Part shown: one piece after another, positions 16,701-23,886 of the stretch | Position numbering within the stretch: the stretch's first letter is position 1 | How the letters are laid out: each line of letters begins with the position of its first letter | Assembly (NCBI GenBank): GCA_018267655.1 | Contig: JAFDYB010000007.1 | Coordinates: 62,001-126,000, forward strand | DNA from: Bacteroidota bacterium | GTDB taxonomy: Bacteria; Bacteroidota; Bacteroidia; B-17B0; Aurantibacillaceae | DNA: 64,000 nt | Direction of reading: 5' to 3' | The notes under the pieces: model-generated | What the model was told of the DNA's origin: nothing | Databases searched by the model: none | Seen by the model: only the letters and a program-made list of their open reading frames with translations | Program-made: the position numbers and the translations under genes

Positions 16701-17389
16701 TGATACTGGCGAAGATCAAAGGGATACTGCGCAGTAAAGGATATGAACTCTATACAAAGCCATACGAGTTAAATATTGTCGGGATCAGGTCAGCAAGTAC
16801 CATCCCCAACAGGTTTGATGATGAGATGCATGTCTTTTACAAAGTAGCTCCTTTAAAGTGGCATTACCATGTTTACAAGGTCACTACTGATCCGGGTACT
16901 TTTTGGTTGCGTAATCCGATGCAGCCTCAAGGTACAGCCATCCTCGCTCAAGGTCAATACAAGGGTGCTTATAAAATTGGATTGCATCAGGGAAAATACA
17001 AAGCGTTAGTTGAGGCGAAGCCCCTAACAGTTATCAGAGATTACGACAGAGATGCAAAACTAGATTTTAGAAATGGCACAAAGAGTAAGGGAATGTATGG
17101 GATTAACATCCACCGTGCAAGTTTGAATGGAATCACCAAGCAAGTAGATAAATACTCAGCCGGATGTCAGGTGTTCGCCAACATAAATGAATTCAATGAG
17201 TTCATGGGATTGGCAGAAAAGCACAGGTCACTACACGGTAACAGTTTTACTTATACGCTGATTGATTTCAGAGCGGTAAAAAGACAAACTCTTAAACGAT
17301 GGGCAATTGGATCGGTTTCGGTAGCATTAGGTTTAACAGCCTTGTGGGGGATTCTAAGAAGGAAGAACAAAAAGAAAAAACAAAAATGA
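16700..17389 (+). CDS. L,D-transpeptidase-like (YkuD-like) enzyme with C-terminal TM
   Basis: 229 aa. The segment around residues 138-165 has a His in YGINIHRAS and a Cys in YSAGCQVF, the spacing and order of the His...SxGC catalytic motif of YkuD-type L,D-transpeptidases. A TM helix near the C-terminus (WAIGSVSVALGLTALWGIL) is followed by a Lys-rich tail. It may cut or remodel peptidoglycan alongside the amidase. Similar soluble proteins occur in Bacteroidota phages; the membrane anchor is unusual. The start overlaps the amidase stop (TAATG). Confidence 0.65.
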   Translation: MILAKIKGILRSKGYELYTKPYELNIVGIRSASTIPNRFDDEMHVFYKVAPLKWHYHVYKVTTDPGTFWLRNPMQPQGTAILAQGQYKGAYKIGLHQGKYKALVEAKPLTVIRDYDRDAKLDFRNGTKSKGMYGINIHRASLNGITKQVDKYSAGCQVFANINEFNEFMGLAEKHRSLHGNSFTYTLIDFRAVKRQTLKRWAIGSVSVALGLTALWGILRRKNKKKKQK

Positions 17390-17610
17390 AAAATCAATTC
17401 TTAATAGCATTAGCAGCTTTACTGAAAGACAAGAACGGTTGTCACAGTCTACGAGAAGTAGCAACTGCTTTATTCATTGTGATAGTAATTATCAGTTGGA
17501 TAGCGCAACAATTCTTCGGAAAAGAAATACCGGAGTTTATGTTTTACTCCCTAGTAGGCTTGGTAGGTGCAGGATGCTTTGGGTACTCGATTGAAAAGAA
17601 ACAAGTGTAA
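17386..17610 (+). CDS. Holin-like small membrane protein
   Basis: The open frame begins at 17299, but ATG 17386, overlapping the previous stop (ATGA), gives a 74-aa protein with two TM helices (VATALFIVIVIISWIAQQFF and EFMFYSLVGLVGAGCFGYSI) and a short charged tail. Size, topology and position right after the wall enzymes fit a holin, though many small virion membrane proteins look alike. Confidence 0.65.
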   Translation: MKNQFLIALAALLKDKNGCHSLREVATALFIVIVIISWIAQQFFGKEIPEFMFYSLVGLVGAGCFGYSIEKKQV

Positions 17611-17632
17611 TTAATTAAAACAAAAGATAAAT

Positions 17633-18238
17633 ATGAAACAGTTATTCTCCGCCTTTATCATAGGCATCATAGTTTGCTTCATTGCTGTAAAAAGCTGCAA
17701 TGACAAACCACAACAGGTAAATGTAAAAGAAGTCAAAAAGGAAATTAAAACCTCCGGCAATTTAGTGGAAACGCTTCATCAAAACTATCAGAAAGTGAAG
17801 CAAGAGTTCAACAAGATAGCCGACTCTTTGAAAACTGAAAACAAAAAGCTGAGTGTGAAATTGCAAAACACAAGAGCTTTACTTAAGAAACAGCAAATGC
17901 TTGTAGCAAGCAATATACCCTGTGACACATTACGAAGGGAAGTTTTAGTGCTGAATGGATTAAGTAAAATGCAAGACAGTTTATGCAACGTCTCCATTAG
18001 TTCATTAAATCAGGCAGTCGCCATCAAGGATTCTCAATTGGTCATTTGCAACCGGAATTACGAAAGCATGTACGACATACAGAAAGAGAATCAGCAAAGA
18101 CAAATGCAACTCGCTAATGATTTGAACACAGCTTTAAAAGCGAACAGAAAAAAGCGATTTGAAAATAAAGCGCTTACCTGTGGGCTTATGATAATGGCAG
18201 GAATAACAACATCACTATTTATTAAATCTCAACAATGA
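17633..18238 (+). CDS. Membrane-anchored coiled-coil protein, spanin-like
   Basis: 201 aa. N-terminal TM at about 3-20 (LFSAFIIGIIVCFIAVKSC), a long charged coiled coil (about 35-165) and a second hydrophobic segment at the C-terminus (LTCGLMIMAGITTSLFI). An N-terminal anchor plus periplasmic coiled coil is the layout of Rz-like inner-membrane spanins; the C-terminal hydrophobic segment would suit a one-gene spanin or a membrane-bridging virion protein. It sits after the holin-like gene and overlaps the next gene by 4 bp (ATGA). Confidence 0.6.
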   Translation: MKQLFSAFIIGIIVCFIAVKSCNDKPQQVNVKEVKKEIKTSGNLVETLHQNYQKVKQEFNKIADSLKTENKKLSVKLQNTRALLKKQQMLVASNIPCDTLRREVLVLNGLSKMQDSLCNVSISSLNQAVAIKDSQLVICNRNYESMYDIQKENQQRQMQLANDLNTALKANRKKRFENKALTCGLMIMAGITTSLFIKSQQ

Positions 18239-18411
18239 TAAAAGAAAAAACCATCGTTTCCACCGCAACATTAGCAACCTCTCTCTTGATGTATTTCTAT
18301 GCAAAGACTGCGGAAAAAGATGCTGTACCCTATGTAATGATAGGTGGATTTATGGGGGCAGTTATCGGAGAGAGCATTGTTGAATATCTAAACAAAAACA
18401 AAAAACAATAA
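18235..18411 (+). CDS. Small two-TM membrane protein (58 aa)
   Basis: ATG 18235 overlaps the previous stop (ATGA). The 58-aa product begins MIKEKTIVSTATLATSLLMY, has two hydrophobic segments (the second around VMIGGFMGAVIGESIVEYL) and ends in a basic KNKKQ tail. It fills the gap between two tightly packed genes, 2 bp before the next ATG, which supports it being real. Possible second holin-like or virion membrane protein. Confidence 0.65.
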   Translation: MIKEKTIVSTATLATSLLMYFYAKTAEKDAVPYVMIGGFMGAVIGESIVEYLNKNKKQ

Positions 18412-18413
18412 TT

Positions 18414-18956
18414 ATGGCGATTACAATTGAAAACAATGGTGCGAGCTTAAAAATCACCGAGGACGGTGCAACTCGCTTTGTATTAAAAAATCAAATCCGT
18501 GAGGTGGAAGTCGTAAGAGATACCATCATCAAGTTGGATATCGGACAGGGCGCATTGAACAACATTTTTGTTGATCAGGCAAGTGTAACTGCTCCGGCTT
18601 CAACAGGTGTGGAAGATCTGCGTGACCAATTAATGGGTTTCATTCAAACCAATACAAACATTACAGGTTTTGCAACTGAAGTAAATCAAAACAAAGAATT
18701 AGAAACACTTAAGTCTTTGCAAGCTACTGTGAATGCATTAAACGAGAAAATGTTTATTGATCCCATCTTAATCGATGAGAGCAATCCAAATGTCATCTAC
18801 AACGGTTATGCATTACCGGGAGCAAAAACTGGCGATCCTGTGTGGGCAATTCAAAAAGTAACAAAAGTGAAAGGTGTGTTGACCTACCAATGGGCAGCAG
18901 GAAACAAAACCTTTGACAAAGTTTGGAACAACAGAACTGCATTAATCTATAGCTAA
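18414..18956 (+). CDS. Putative virion surface/attachment protein
   Basis: 180 aa, soluble. N-terminal beta domain (ITIENNGASLKITEDGATRF), a short helical linker (NQNKELETLKSLQATVNALN), and a C-terminal domain with the pattern GYALPGAKTGDPVWAIQKV ... WAAGNKTF ... WNNRTALIY. I associate this C-terminal pattern with Bacteroidota phage structural proteins, but from memory only. As the last gene of the operon before a terminator, a spike or fibre role is plausible. Confidence 0.55.
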   Translation: MAITIENNGASLKITEDGATRFVLKNQIREVEVVRDTIIKLDIGQGALNNIFVDQASVTAPASTGVEDLRDQLMGFIQTNTNITGFATEVNQNKELETLKSLQATVNALNEKMFIDPILIDESNPNVIYNGYALPGAKTGDPVWAIQKVTKVKGVLTYQWAAGNKTFDKVWNNRTALIYS

Positions 18957-18961
18957 AAATC

Positions 18962-18990
18962 AAAGAGCCTCTTTCGGGAGGCTCTTTATT
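18962..18990 (+). terminator. Rho-independent terminator of the structural-like operon
   Basis: Perfect 10-bp stem AAAGAGCCTC (18962-18971) / GAGGCTCTTT (18978-18987) with a 6-nt loop, ending in a T-rich tract, 5 bp after the stop codon. Confidence 0.92.
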
Positions 18991-19000
18991 CCTTTTTTAA

Positions 19001-19873
19001 ATGAAGACACCAATAACATATTACGGAGGGAAACAAACCCTATTAAAATATTTACTTCCGCTTATCCCACAGCATAAGCTATACTGTGAGCCATTTTTTG
19101 GTGGTGGTGCGGTATTCTTTGCAAAACCGAAATCGGATGTGGAAGTTATTAATGACATTAATGGCGAGGTCATTAATTTTTTTAAAGTCATAAAAACGAA
19201 GTTCCCTGAACTTCAAAAAGAAATTCAATCAACATTACACAGTCGTGAGCTATACAAAAAAGCCATGACGATTTATAACAATCCTGAACGCTATTCTGAT
19301 GTGAAACGAGCGTGGGCATTGTGGACAGCTACCAACCAAGGATTCGCAGGAATGATTGGTTCATGGGGCTTTGGAAAAGACGATTCAAAAGAAGCATCAC
19401 TCGCTAACAAACGTGATGCTTTTACCAAACAATATGAAAGCCGACTTGCAAGAGTGCAAGTGGAAAATAATAATGCAATTAAAGTAATAAAAAGGTGCGA
19501 TGACAAAGAAACATTTATCTATGCAGACCCTCCGTACATTGGTTCGGATCAAGGTCATTATAAAGGTTATTCAGAAGACAATTACCGAGAACTTCTCGAT
19601 GCGCTTTCCAAGGTAAAGGGAAAGTTCCTCTTGAGTTCCTACCCTTCTAAAATTTTGCAATCATACATCACAAAGTATAAGTGGAAAGTACAAAAGGTAT
19701 CGAAGAGCGTGGCAGTAACAAAACATACCGACAAAGTAAAAACGGAAATGATTGTTATGAACTACGATACTTCTAAAATCAAACCTTTTATACATACACT
19801 AAACACGAAGGATGCACGAGACTTAAAAATTATCTACAAACAATTAAATCAATTAAAATTAAAAGCGGCATGA
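19001..19873 (+). CDS. DNA adenine methyltransferase (Dam/D12 class)
   Basis: 290 aa. N-terminal ITYYGGKQTLLKYLLPLIP and EPFFGGGAVFF (SAM-binding motif I), then YADPPYIG (motif IV, DPPY) at about 175. The D12 class N6-adenine layout is complete. It has no nearby restriction partner, so it is probably an orphan phage-type methylase protecting the element from host restriction. It starts 11 bp after the operon terminator, so it has its own or read-through transcription, and overlaps the ATPase gene by 4 bp (ATGA). Confidence 0.92.
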   Translation: MKTPITYYGGKQTLLKYLLPLIPQHKLYCEPFFGGGAVFFAKPKSDVEVINDINGEVINFFKVIKTKFPELQKEIQSTLHSRELYKKAMTIYNNPERYSDVKRAWALWTATNQGFAGMIGSWGFGKDDSKEASLANKRDAFTKQYESRLARVQVENNNAIKVIKRCDDKETFIYADPPYIGSDQGHYKGYSEDNYRELLDALSKVKGKFLLSSYPSKILQSYITKYKWKVQKVSKSVAVTKHTDKVKTEMIVMNYDTSKIKPFIHTLNTKDARDLKIIYKQLNQLKLKAA

Positions 19874-22062
19874 GAATTACAACTAAAAATTATTTTAAAG
19901 CTGTTAGTGAAGTTGGTTTTGAGAACCTTCCGGAAGCGCTTAAAAAATCTCACTCGCTAATAGAAGAACGAACCGACCACGGTAACGACTGGAGCATCTA
20001 CGAACATGATGCAGAAGTGAAACGAGTGTTTGATTTAGCCTTTGAAAAGTTATTTGAATTTATTGATAAAAAGGAAGGCTTGTCAGGCATAAGCGATAAT
20101 CCAATTATTGCTCGTGCTAAGGCGGATGCCGCCGGATATAAGGATTTACCACTCGATAAATTAAAGATGATATACCGCTTGGAATGCGATGCGGAATTAG
20201 AAGATGGCTTAACAGATGAAATCAAAATAAGAAAATCAGCTTTAGAAAAAGCGATAGCAGAAAAAGAAGGTAAAGCAATACCAAAAGAAACAATGAAACA
20301 AGAATCTACAATAGCAGAAAAGTTTGTAAAGAGATTTTTACTTCTTGATGGCAAAACAATACAAAAGCAAGAGATTGAGGGATTTCTTAATGATGTACAA
20401 AGTGCAATTAAAAGTAAAAAGATTACAGCGGACTCAAGGCTATCTAAGGAAGTTCAACTTGTTCAAACAAAGCTTTTATCTCTTTTGAATACAATGGGTA
20501 AAAGTATCAAGGTTGTTTTATCTGCTACTACAAAGAAGCAATTTACTGCTGCTTTAAATAAGGAAAAGAAAAAGCCGGCTACAAAGAAATCAAGTAAGAA
20601 ATCATTGAGTGGTGTTGAAGAAAAACCGGAAGTGGTTGATCCAAAACAAAACTTGATGAACAGTATAGATTTTGCGAAGCTGCATTTTAACTCAATTGGT
20701 TTCTCCGGAAAATGGTTTGACCTTATTGGTGATCCAAGTCCAGGATTTACAGCGATGGTTTTTGGAAGACCTAAAATGGGGAAGTCTTATTTATGCGTAG
20801 ACTTTGCCGGATACTTGGCTCGCAATCATGGAACGGTTCTTTATGTTGCTAACGAAGAGAAGTTGGATGCTACTCTTCAAATGAAACTCAACGATAAAAA
20901 CGTAAAGCACGAAAATTTGTTTGTGAGTGATTATTTGCCAAGTGATTTAAGCAAGTATCAGTTTGTTATTTTGGATAGCGTTAACAATCTTGGGTTAAGT
21001 CCACAAGACTTGCAAATGTTGAAACGCATGAATCCGGGTAAATCATTCATCTTTATTTTTCAAACAACTAAAGATGGAAAGTTTAAAGGTGCAAATTCAT
21101 ATCAGCATGATGTGGATGTTGTTATTGAAGTTCCGGAAAGAGGAAAGGCTGTGCAGTTTGGTCGTTTCAATCAAGGTGGAGAGATGAGCATTTTTGATGA
21201 TGCTCCGCAAGAGCTTTCAGGCGTAAAACAAAACGTGATTGAGATTGAAGCAGAATTACCTATTCCATTAGGCGAACTGTTTATTTATATCAAACGTAAG
21301 GGAGAGAAAGAAGAAGATGTCACCGACATTTTAGATAACGAACCTGAACGTGCAATTGCAGAAATAACCAAGATTGTAAATTCCATCATCAAGAAAAGGA
21401 AAGTCAATGTGAAAGTTCTTGAAATAGAACATGCATATAATGACTCATACAATGTTACTCACGGAGTTGCGTATTTCTCAATTAAGCTCAGCGGTTCAAA
21501 GACAGATTTAAAAAAGATTGCGGGAGAGGATAAAGAGATTGTTTACGATTGGGAAGGTGCTGTAAGTGGTGTCAGAAAGAGCGGAAAGAACTTGGAAGTT
21601 CCGAAGAAAGTATCGAACGTAGACACCATGAAAAAGAAGCAAAAACAAGAAGCGGACTGGACAGAGCCAAAGCATCTGAACAACTCCGATTGGCGTGATT
21701 TAAAATTGGTAAAGAAATACTATGATGAAGGTGATTTCAAACAAGCGATGAATTATGCCTCAAGATTGGAGACTATTGTTCGGGAAGAAATTCCACCTAA
21801 AATTTGGGTAGAGATCGGTGGTGAATTAACTCAAACCGGAAAAGACCGAATGATGTCGAAAGATTATGAGAACCGTGCAGACGACATTAACCCAAGGTTT
21901 ATTTTTAGCACAACATCAACTGCTTTATTAGTGGAGGCTCTGAGGGGAGACTTTGATTTAAAGCTGCTTATTAGGCGAGAATTAGCCAACAGGGGGCTTA
22001 ATGCCGAGGGCAATTGGGTTGGCTTTGATAAAGCTGCTCAAATCCATAAGATCAAAAAATAA
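19870..22062 (+). CDS. RadA/RecA-like ATPase fused to polyvalent-protein domains
   Basis: 730 aa. Residues about 10-65 (ALKKSHSLIEERTDHGNDW and on) resemble an N-terminal domain I associate with Bacteroidota mobile-element helicases. A helical region follows to about 230 with a Lys/Ser-rich linker. The ATPase core at about 260-460 has Walker A GRPKMGKS (299-306), a Walker B-like FVILDSVNN (about 364-372) and a RadA-like FQTTKDGKFKGANS ... HDVDVVIEV ... GRFNQGG run. A further ~270 residues are unassigned. It is more like RadA/RecA ATPases than HerA/FtsK packaging ATPases. A role in replication, recombination or packaging of the element is open. Coupled to the methylase gene. Confidence 0.7.
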   Translation: MRITTKNYFKAVSEVGFENLPEALKKSHSLIEERTDHGNDWSIYEHDAEVKRVFDLAFEKLFEFIDKKEGLSGISDNPIIARAKADAAGYKDLPLDKLKMIYRLECDAELEDGLTDEIKIRKSALEKAIAEKEGKAIPKETMKQESTIAEKFVKRFLLLDGKTIQKQEIEGFLNDVQSAIKSKKITADSRLSKEVQLVQTKLLSLLNTMGKSIKVVLSATTKKQFTAALNKEKKKPATKKSSKKSLSGVEEKPEVVDPKQNLMNSIDFAKLHFNSIGFSGKWFDLIGDPSPGFTAMVFGRPKMGKSYLCVDFAGYLARNHGTVLYVANEEKLDATLQMKLNDKNVKHENLFVSDYLPSDLSKYQFVILDSVNNLGLSPQDLQMLKRMNPGKSFIFIFQTTKDGKFKGANSYQHDVDVVIEVPERGKAVQFGRFNQGGEMSIFDDAPQELSGVKQNVIEIEAELPIPLGELFIYIKRKGEKEEDVTDILDNEPERAIAEITKIVNSIIKKRKVNVKVLEIEHAYNDSYNVTHGVAYFSIKLSGSKTDLKKIAGEDKEIVYDWEGAVSGVRKSGKNLEVPKKVSNVDTMKKKQKQEADWTEPKHLNNSDWRDLKLVKKYYDEGDFKQAMNYASRLETIVREEIPPKIWVEIGGELTQTGKDRMMSKDYENRADDINPRFIFSTTSTALLVEALRGDFDLKLLIRRELANRGLNAEGNWVGFDKAAQIHKIKK

Positions 22063-22085
22063 CGGGCTTTAATCGTTTGAATTTT

Positions 22086-22108
22086 AGCGGAGAAAATCTC
22101 CGCTTTTG
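22086..22108 (+). terminator. Terminator after the ATPase gene
   Basis: Perfect 8-bp stem AGCGGAGA (22086-22093) / TCTCCGCT (22097-22104) with loop AAA and a short T-run, 23 bp after the stop codon. Confidence 0.88.
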
Positions 22109-22140
22109 GTCGTTCTTTGAAATATTGTAAAGAAATTTTT

Positions 22141-22159
22141 AATCATTTACCAAATGATT
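22141..22159. promoter_or_regulatory. Inverted repeat upstream of the NYN gene
   Basis: AATCATTT (22141-22148) / AAATGATT (22152-22159) is a perfect 8-bp inverted repeat with a 3-bp spacer, about 50 bp before the NYN start. A weaker pair TTCTTT/AAAGAA lies just upstream (22113-22134). Possible operator; no T-run follows. Confidence 0.4.
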
Positions 22160-22207
22160 ACTACCTTTCTTCTCGTTAGGTATTTAGGGTTAAACTAAAG
22201 TAAAGAT

Positions 22208-23008
22208 ATGAACGAAAATAAATTCAATATTGCTGTCCTTATTGATGGTGACAATGCGCAAGCAAAAATAATAAAAGAGATTTTAGAAGAAGTTTCTAAA
22301 TACGGTAAAGCTACCATTAGAAGAATCTACGGGGACTGGACAACCCCGCAAATGAATAGTTGGAAGGATATAATTAATCAACATTCTATAAACCCTATTC
22401 AAAAATTTTCCTACACTACTGGAAAAAATTCAACTGATAGTGCAATGATAATTGACGCAATGGACATTTTGCACAGTCGAAGCGTAGAGGGCTTTTGCCT
22501 TGTTTCGAGTGATAGTGATTATACAGGTTTAGCCAAGAGGATTAGGGAAGAGGGATTGTTCGTAATGGGAATTGGTAGGATGACAACTCCAGTTGCCTTT
22601 GTACAATCATGTGAAATTTTTACTTTTTGCGAGAATTTAGTTGTACCTGAAGTCGAAAGTAAGGTAGTAGAAAAACCAACTAAAGATGCTACGGCTAAGA
22701 AAGAAACAAGCAAGCCTGAGATTAAAAAAGCTAAAGAAGAGAAAGTTGCTGTTGAGGAGGTAAAAGTGGTTGTACCGAAACTTGATGTGAGTATTATTGA
22801 TAAAGCATTTGAGATTTCCACCAATGAAGAAGAAGAAGCATACATTGCAACTGTTGGGTCATCTCTAAGAAAAATTGATCCGAGCTTTGATCCACGAACT
22901 TATGGTTTCAAAAACCTAACTCAGCTTTTCGAAAGTATTGACAAATATGTGATTGTAAAGAATGAAGTGAATGGTTTGTTTCATTCTTTGGTTAAGTTAA
23001 AGAGGTAA
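22208..23008 (+). CDS. NYN (LabA/DUF88-like) putative RNase with C-terminal LOTUS-like domain
   Basis: 266 aa. The N-terminal NYN/PIN-like domain shows the acidic residues of the family: LIDGDNAQ at about 11-18, NSTDSAMIIDAMD and LVSSDSDYTGLAKRIRE. A Lys/Glu/Val-rich linker (about 155-195) leads to a C-terminal ~70-residue domain that looks like an OST-HTH/LOTUS fold (SSLRKIDPSFDPRTYGFKNL, then LFESIDKYV). NYN-LOTUS proteins are thought to be RNA-binding nucleases. It is flanked by a terminator upstream and the convergent repressor gene downstream. A role in defence or RNA turnover is open. Confidence 0.85.
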   Translation: MNENKFNIAVLIDGDNAQAKIIKEILEEVSKYGKATIRRIYGDWTTPQMNSWKDIINQHSINPIQKFSYTTGKNSTDSAMIIDAMDILHSRSVEGFCLVSSDSDYTGLAKRIREEGLFVMGIGRMTTPVAFVQSCEIFTFCENLVVPEVESKVVEKPTKDATAKKETSKPEIKKAKEEKVAVEEVKVVVPKLDVSIIDKAFEISTNEEEEAYIATVGSSLRKIDPSFDPRTYGFKNLTQLFESIDKYVIVKNEVNGLFHSLVKLKR

Positions 23009-23015
23009 TCCGAAC

Positions 23016-23789
23016 TTAGTGGATTTTCGATTTTATTTCGCTTATTTCAAGTCGAAGATTATGGAACATGTCTTTAATATTCATAACACCTAAATCATCC
23101 GGCTGAAACTCCTTGGTACAGAAGCTGCAAACGTGTTCCCAAATTTCAAGAATATCGTTCGCCTTTACTTCAAAAGGTTTATACACGGCATTATCAGAAT
23201 GCAACAAGAACGTATTTTCTTTTTTGTTTTTTCTATACAGTCGTTTGTAAACTATTCCATCGTTTCTACTTAAAACAACATAAGTCTTTCCGTCCTTAAT
23301 ATCTGCAGTACTTTCAATGTAACGACCAACGATAAATGAACCTTCTTTGTGAGGAGGCATTGAGTCTCCTTCAATTGGAAAGGCTCTGTGTTTACCATTC
23401 GATACAAATGGTAACTGCATCTGCTGTAGCTTCTCTATGAAATCGGGATCGCTGTAACCACTTAAATATCCTGCCTTGGCTTTGTGCGGAAGTATTTCAA
23501 TGTAGTCTCTGCCTGACTTGTCAATTGTGATCGGTAGCAAGAGTCTATTGTCTTCCATTTTGAGCATACTCTCAGCTGGTATTTTTTTCAGATTTACCGA
23601 GATAAGAATATCAATACTAACATGGAAATATAAAGCCATTCGTTTAAGAATATCAAACGGAGGTTCACTTATACCTTCTTCATATTTGGCAAGGCGAACC
23701 CTTGTGATGATTAAATCATCAGCTAGTTTCTTTTGGGAGATTCCTTTTTGTGCCCTTAGATGCCTTATGTTATCTGAGAAAATCGACAT
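23016..23789 (-). CDS. LexA-like repressor: XRE HTH plus S24 self-cleaving peptidase
   Basis: The frame extends to 23831, but the ATG at 23789 (MSIFSDNIRH) gives a proper N-terminal HTH (ISQKKLADDLIITRVRLAKYEEG) and is preferred. The C-terminal S24 domain has the catalytic Ser in EGDSMPP (S143), Lys in IVYKRLYR (K182) and a likely Ala-Gly cleavage site in HKAKAGYL (A106/G107). It is divergent from dinB-dnaE-SRAP and two palindromic sites lie in the shared promoter, so it should repress both itself and the mutagenesis genes until RecA-triggered cleavage. Members of this repressor type replace canonical LexA at such cassettes in Bacteroidota. Confidence 0.88.
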   Translation of the reverse strand: MSIFSDNIRHLRAQKGISQKKLADDLIITRVRLAKYEEGISEPPFDILKRMALYFHVSIDILISVNLKKIPAESMLKMEDNRLLLPITIDKSGRDYIEILPHKAKAGYLSGYSDPDFIEKLQQMQLPFVSNGKHRAFPIEGDSMPPHKEGSFIVGRYIESTADIKDGKTYVVLSRNDGIVYKRLYRKNKKENTFLLHSDNAVYKPFEVKANDILEIWEHVCSFCTKEFQPDDLGVMNIKDMFHNLRLEISEIKSKIH

Positions 23790-23807
23790 TGATACAATTT
23801 GTATCAA
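23789..23807. promoter_or_regulatory. Operator 1: perfect palindrome at the repressor gene start
   Basis: TTGATACAA-T-TTGTATCAA is a perfect 9-bp inverted repeat around one base, overlapping the repressor's ATG. Just upstream on the minus strand lies TATATTTG (23808-23815), a -7 box, so binding would block transcription start of the repressor gene (autoregulation). Confidence 0.78.
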
Positions 23808-23822
23808 CAAATATACAAACTT

Positions 23823-23852
23823 TTGATACAAAATGAACTAATTTTGTTTCAA
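23823..23852. promoter_or_regulatory. Operator 2 overlapping the dinB promoter
   Basis: TTGATACAAAAT (23823-23834) and ATTTTGTTTCAA (23841-23852) form an 11-of-12 inverted repeat with the same TTGATACAA half-site as operator 1. It contains TAATTTTG (23839-23846), the likely -7 box for dinB, so repressor binding would shut off the cassette. Confidence 0.7.
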
Positions 23853-23886
23853 GATATTTTATAACCCCGAAACCTTCTTAATAACA

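Larger units (their letters stand above)
7906..22108 (+). mobile_element. Putative integrated tailless, membrane-containing virus-like element
   Basis: A single-direction block of about 20 tightly packed genes from promoter 1 to the terminator after the ATPase. It combines many small TM proteins, beta-rich soluble proteins, cell-wall enzymes, holin/spanin-like genes, a Dam methylase and an ATPase, with no terminase, portal, tape-measure or baseplate gene recognisable. Size (~14 kb) and content resemble tailless lipid-containing phages. No integrase or attachment repeat was found at its ends, so boundaries are approximate. Alternatives: a domesticated remnant or another membrane-associated apparatus. 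Confidence 0.5.

Noticed and set aside
19870-22062. ATPase as a HerA/FtsK-type genome packaging enzyme
   Set aside because: The motifs after Walker B (TTKDGKFKGANS, HDVDVVIEV, GRFNQGG) follow the RadA/RecA pattern rather than that of packaging ATPases.
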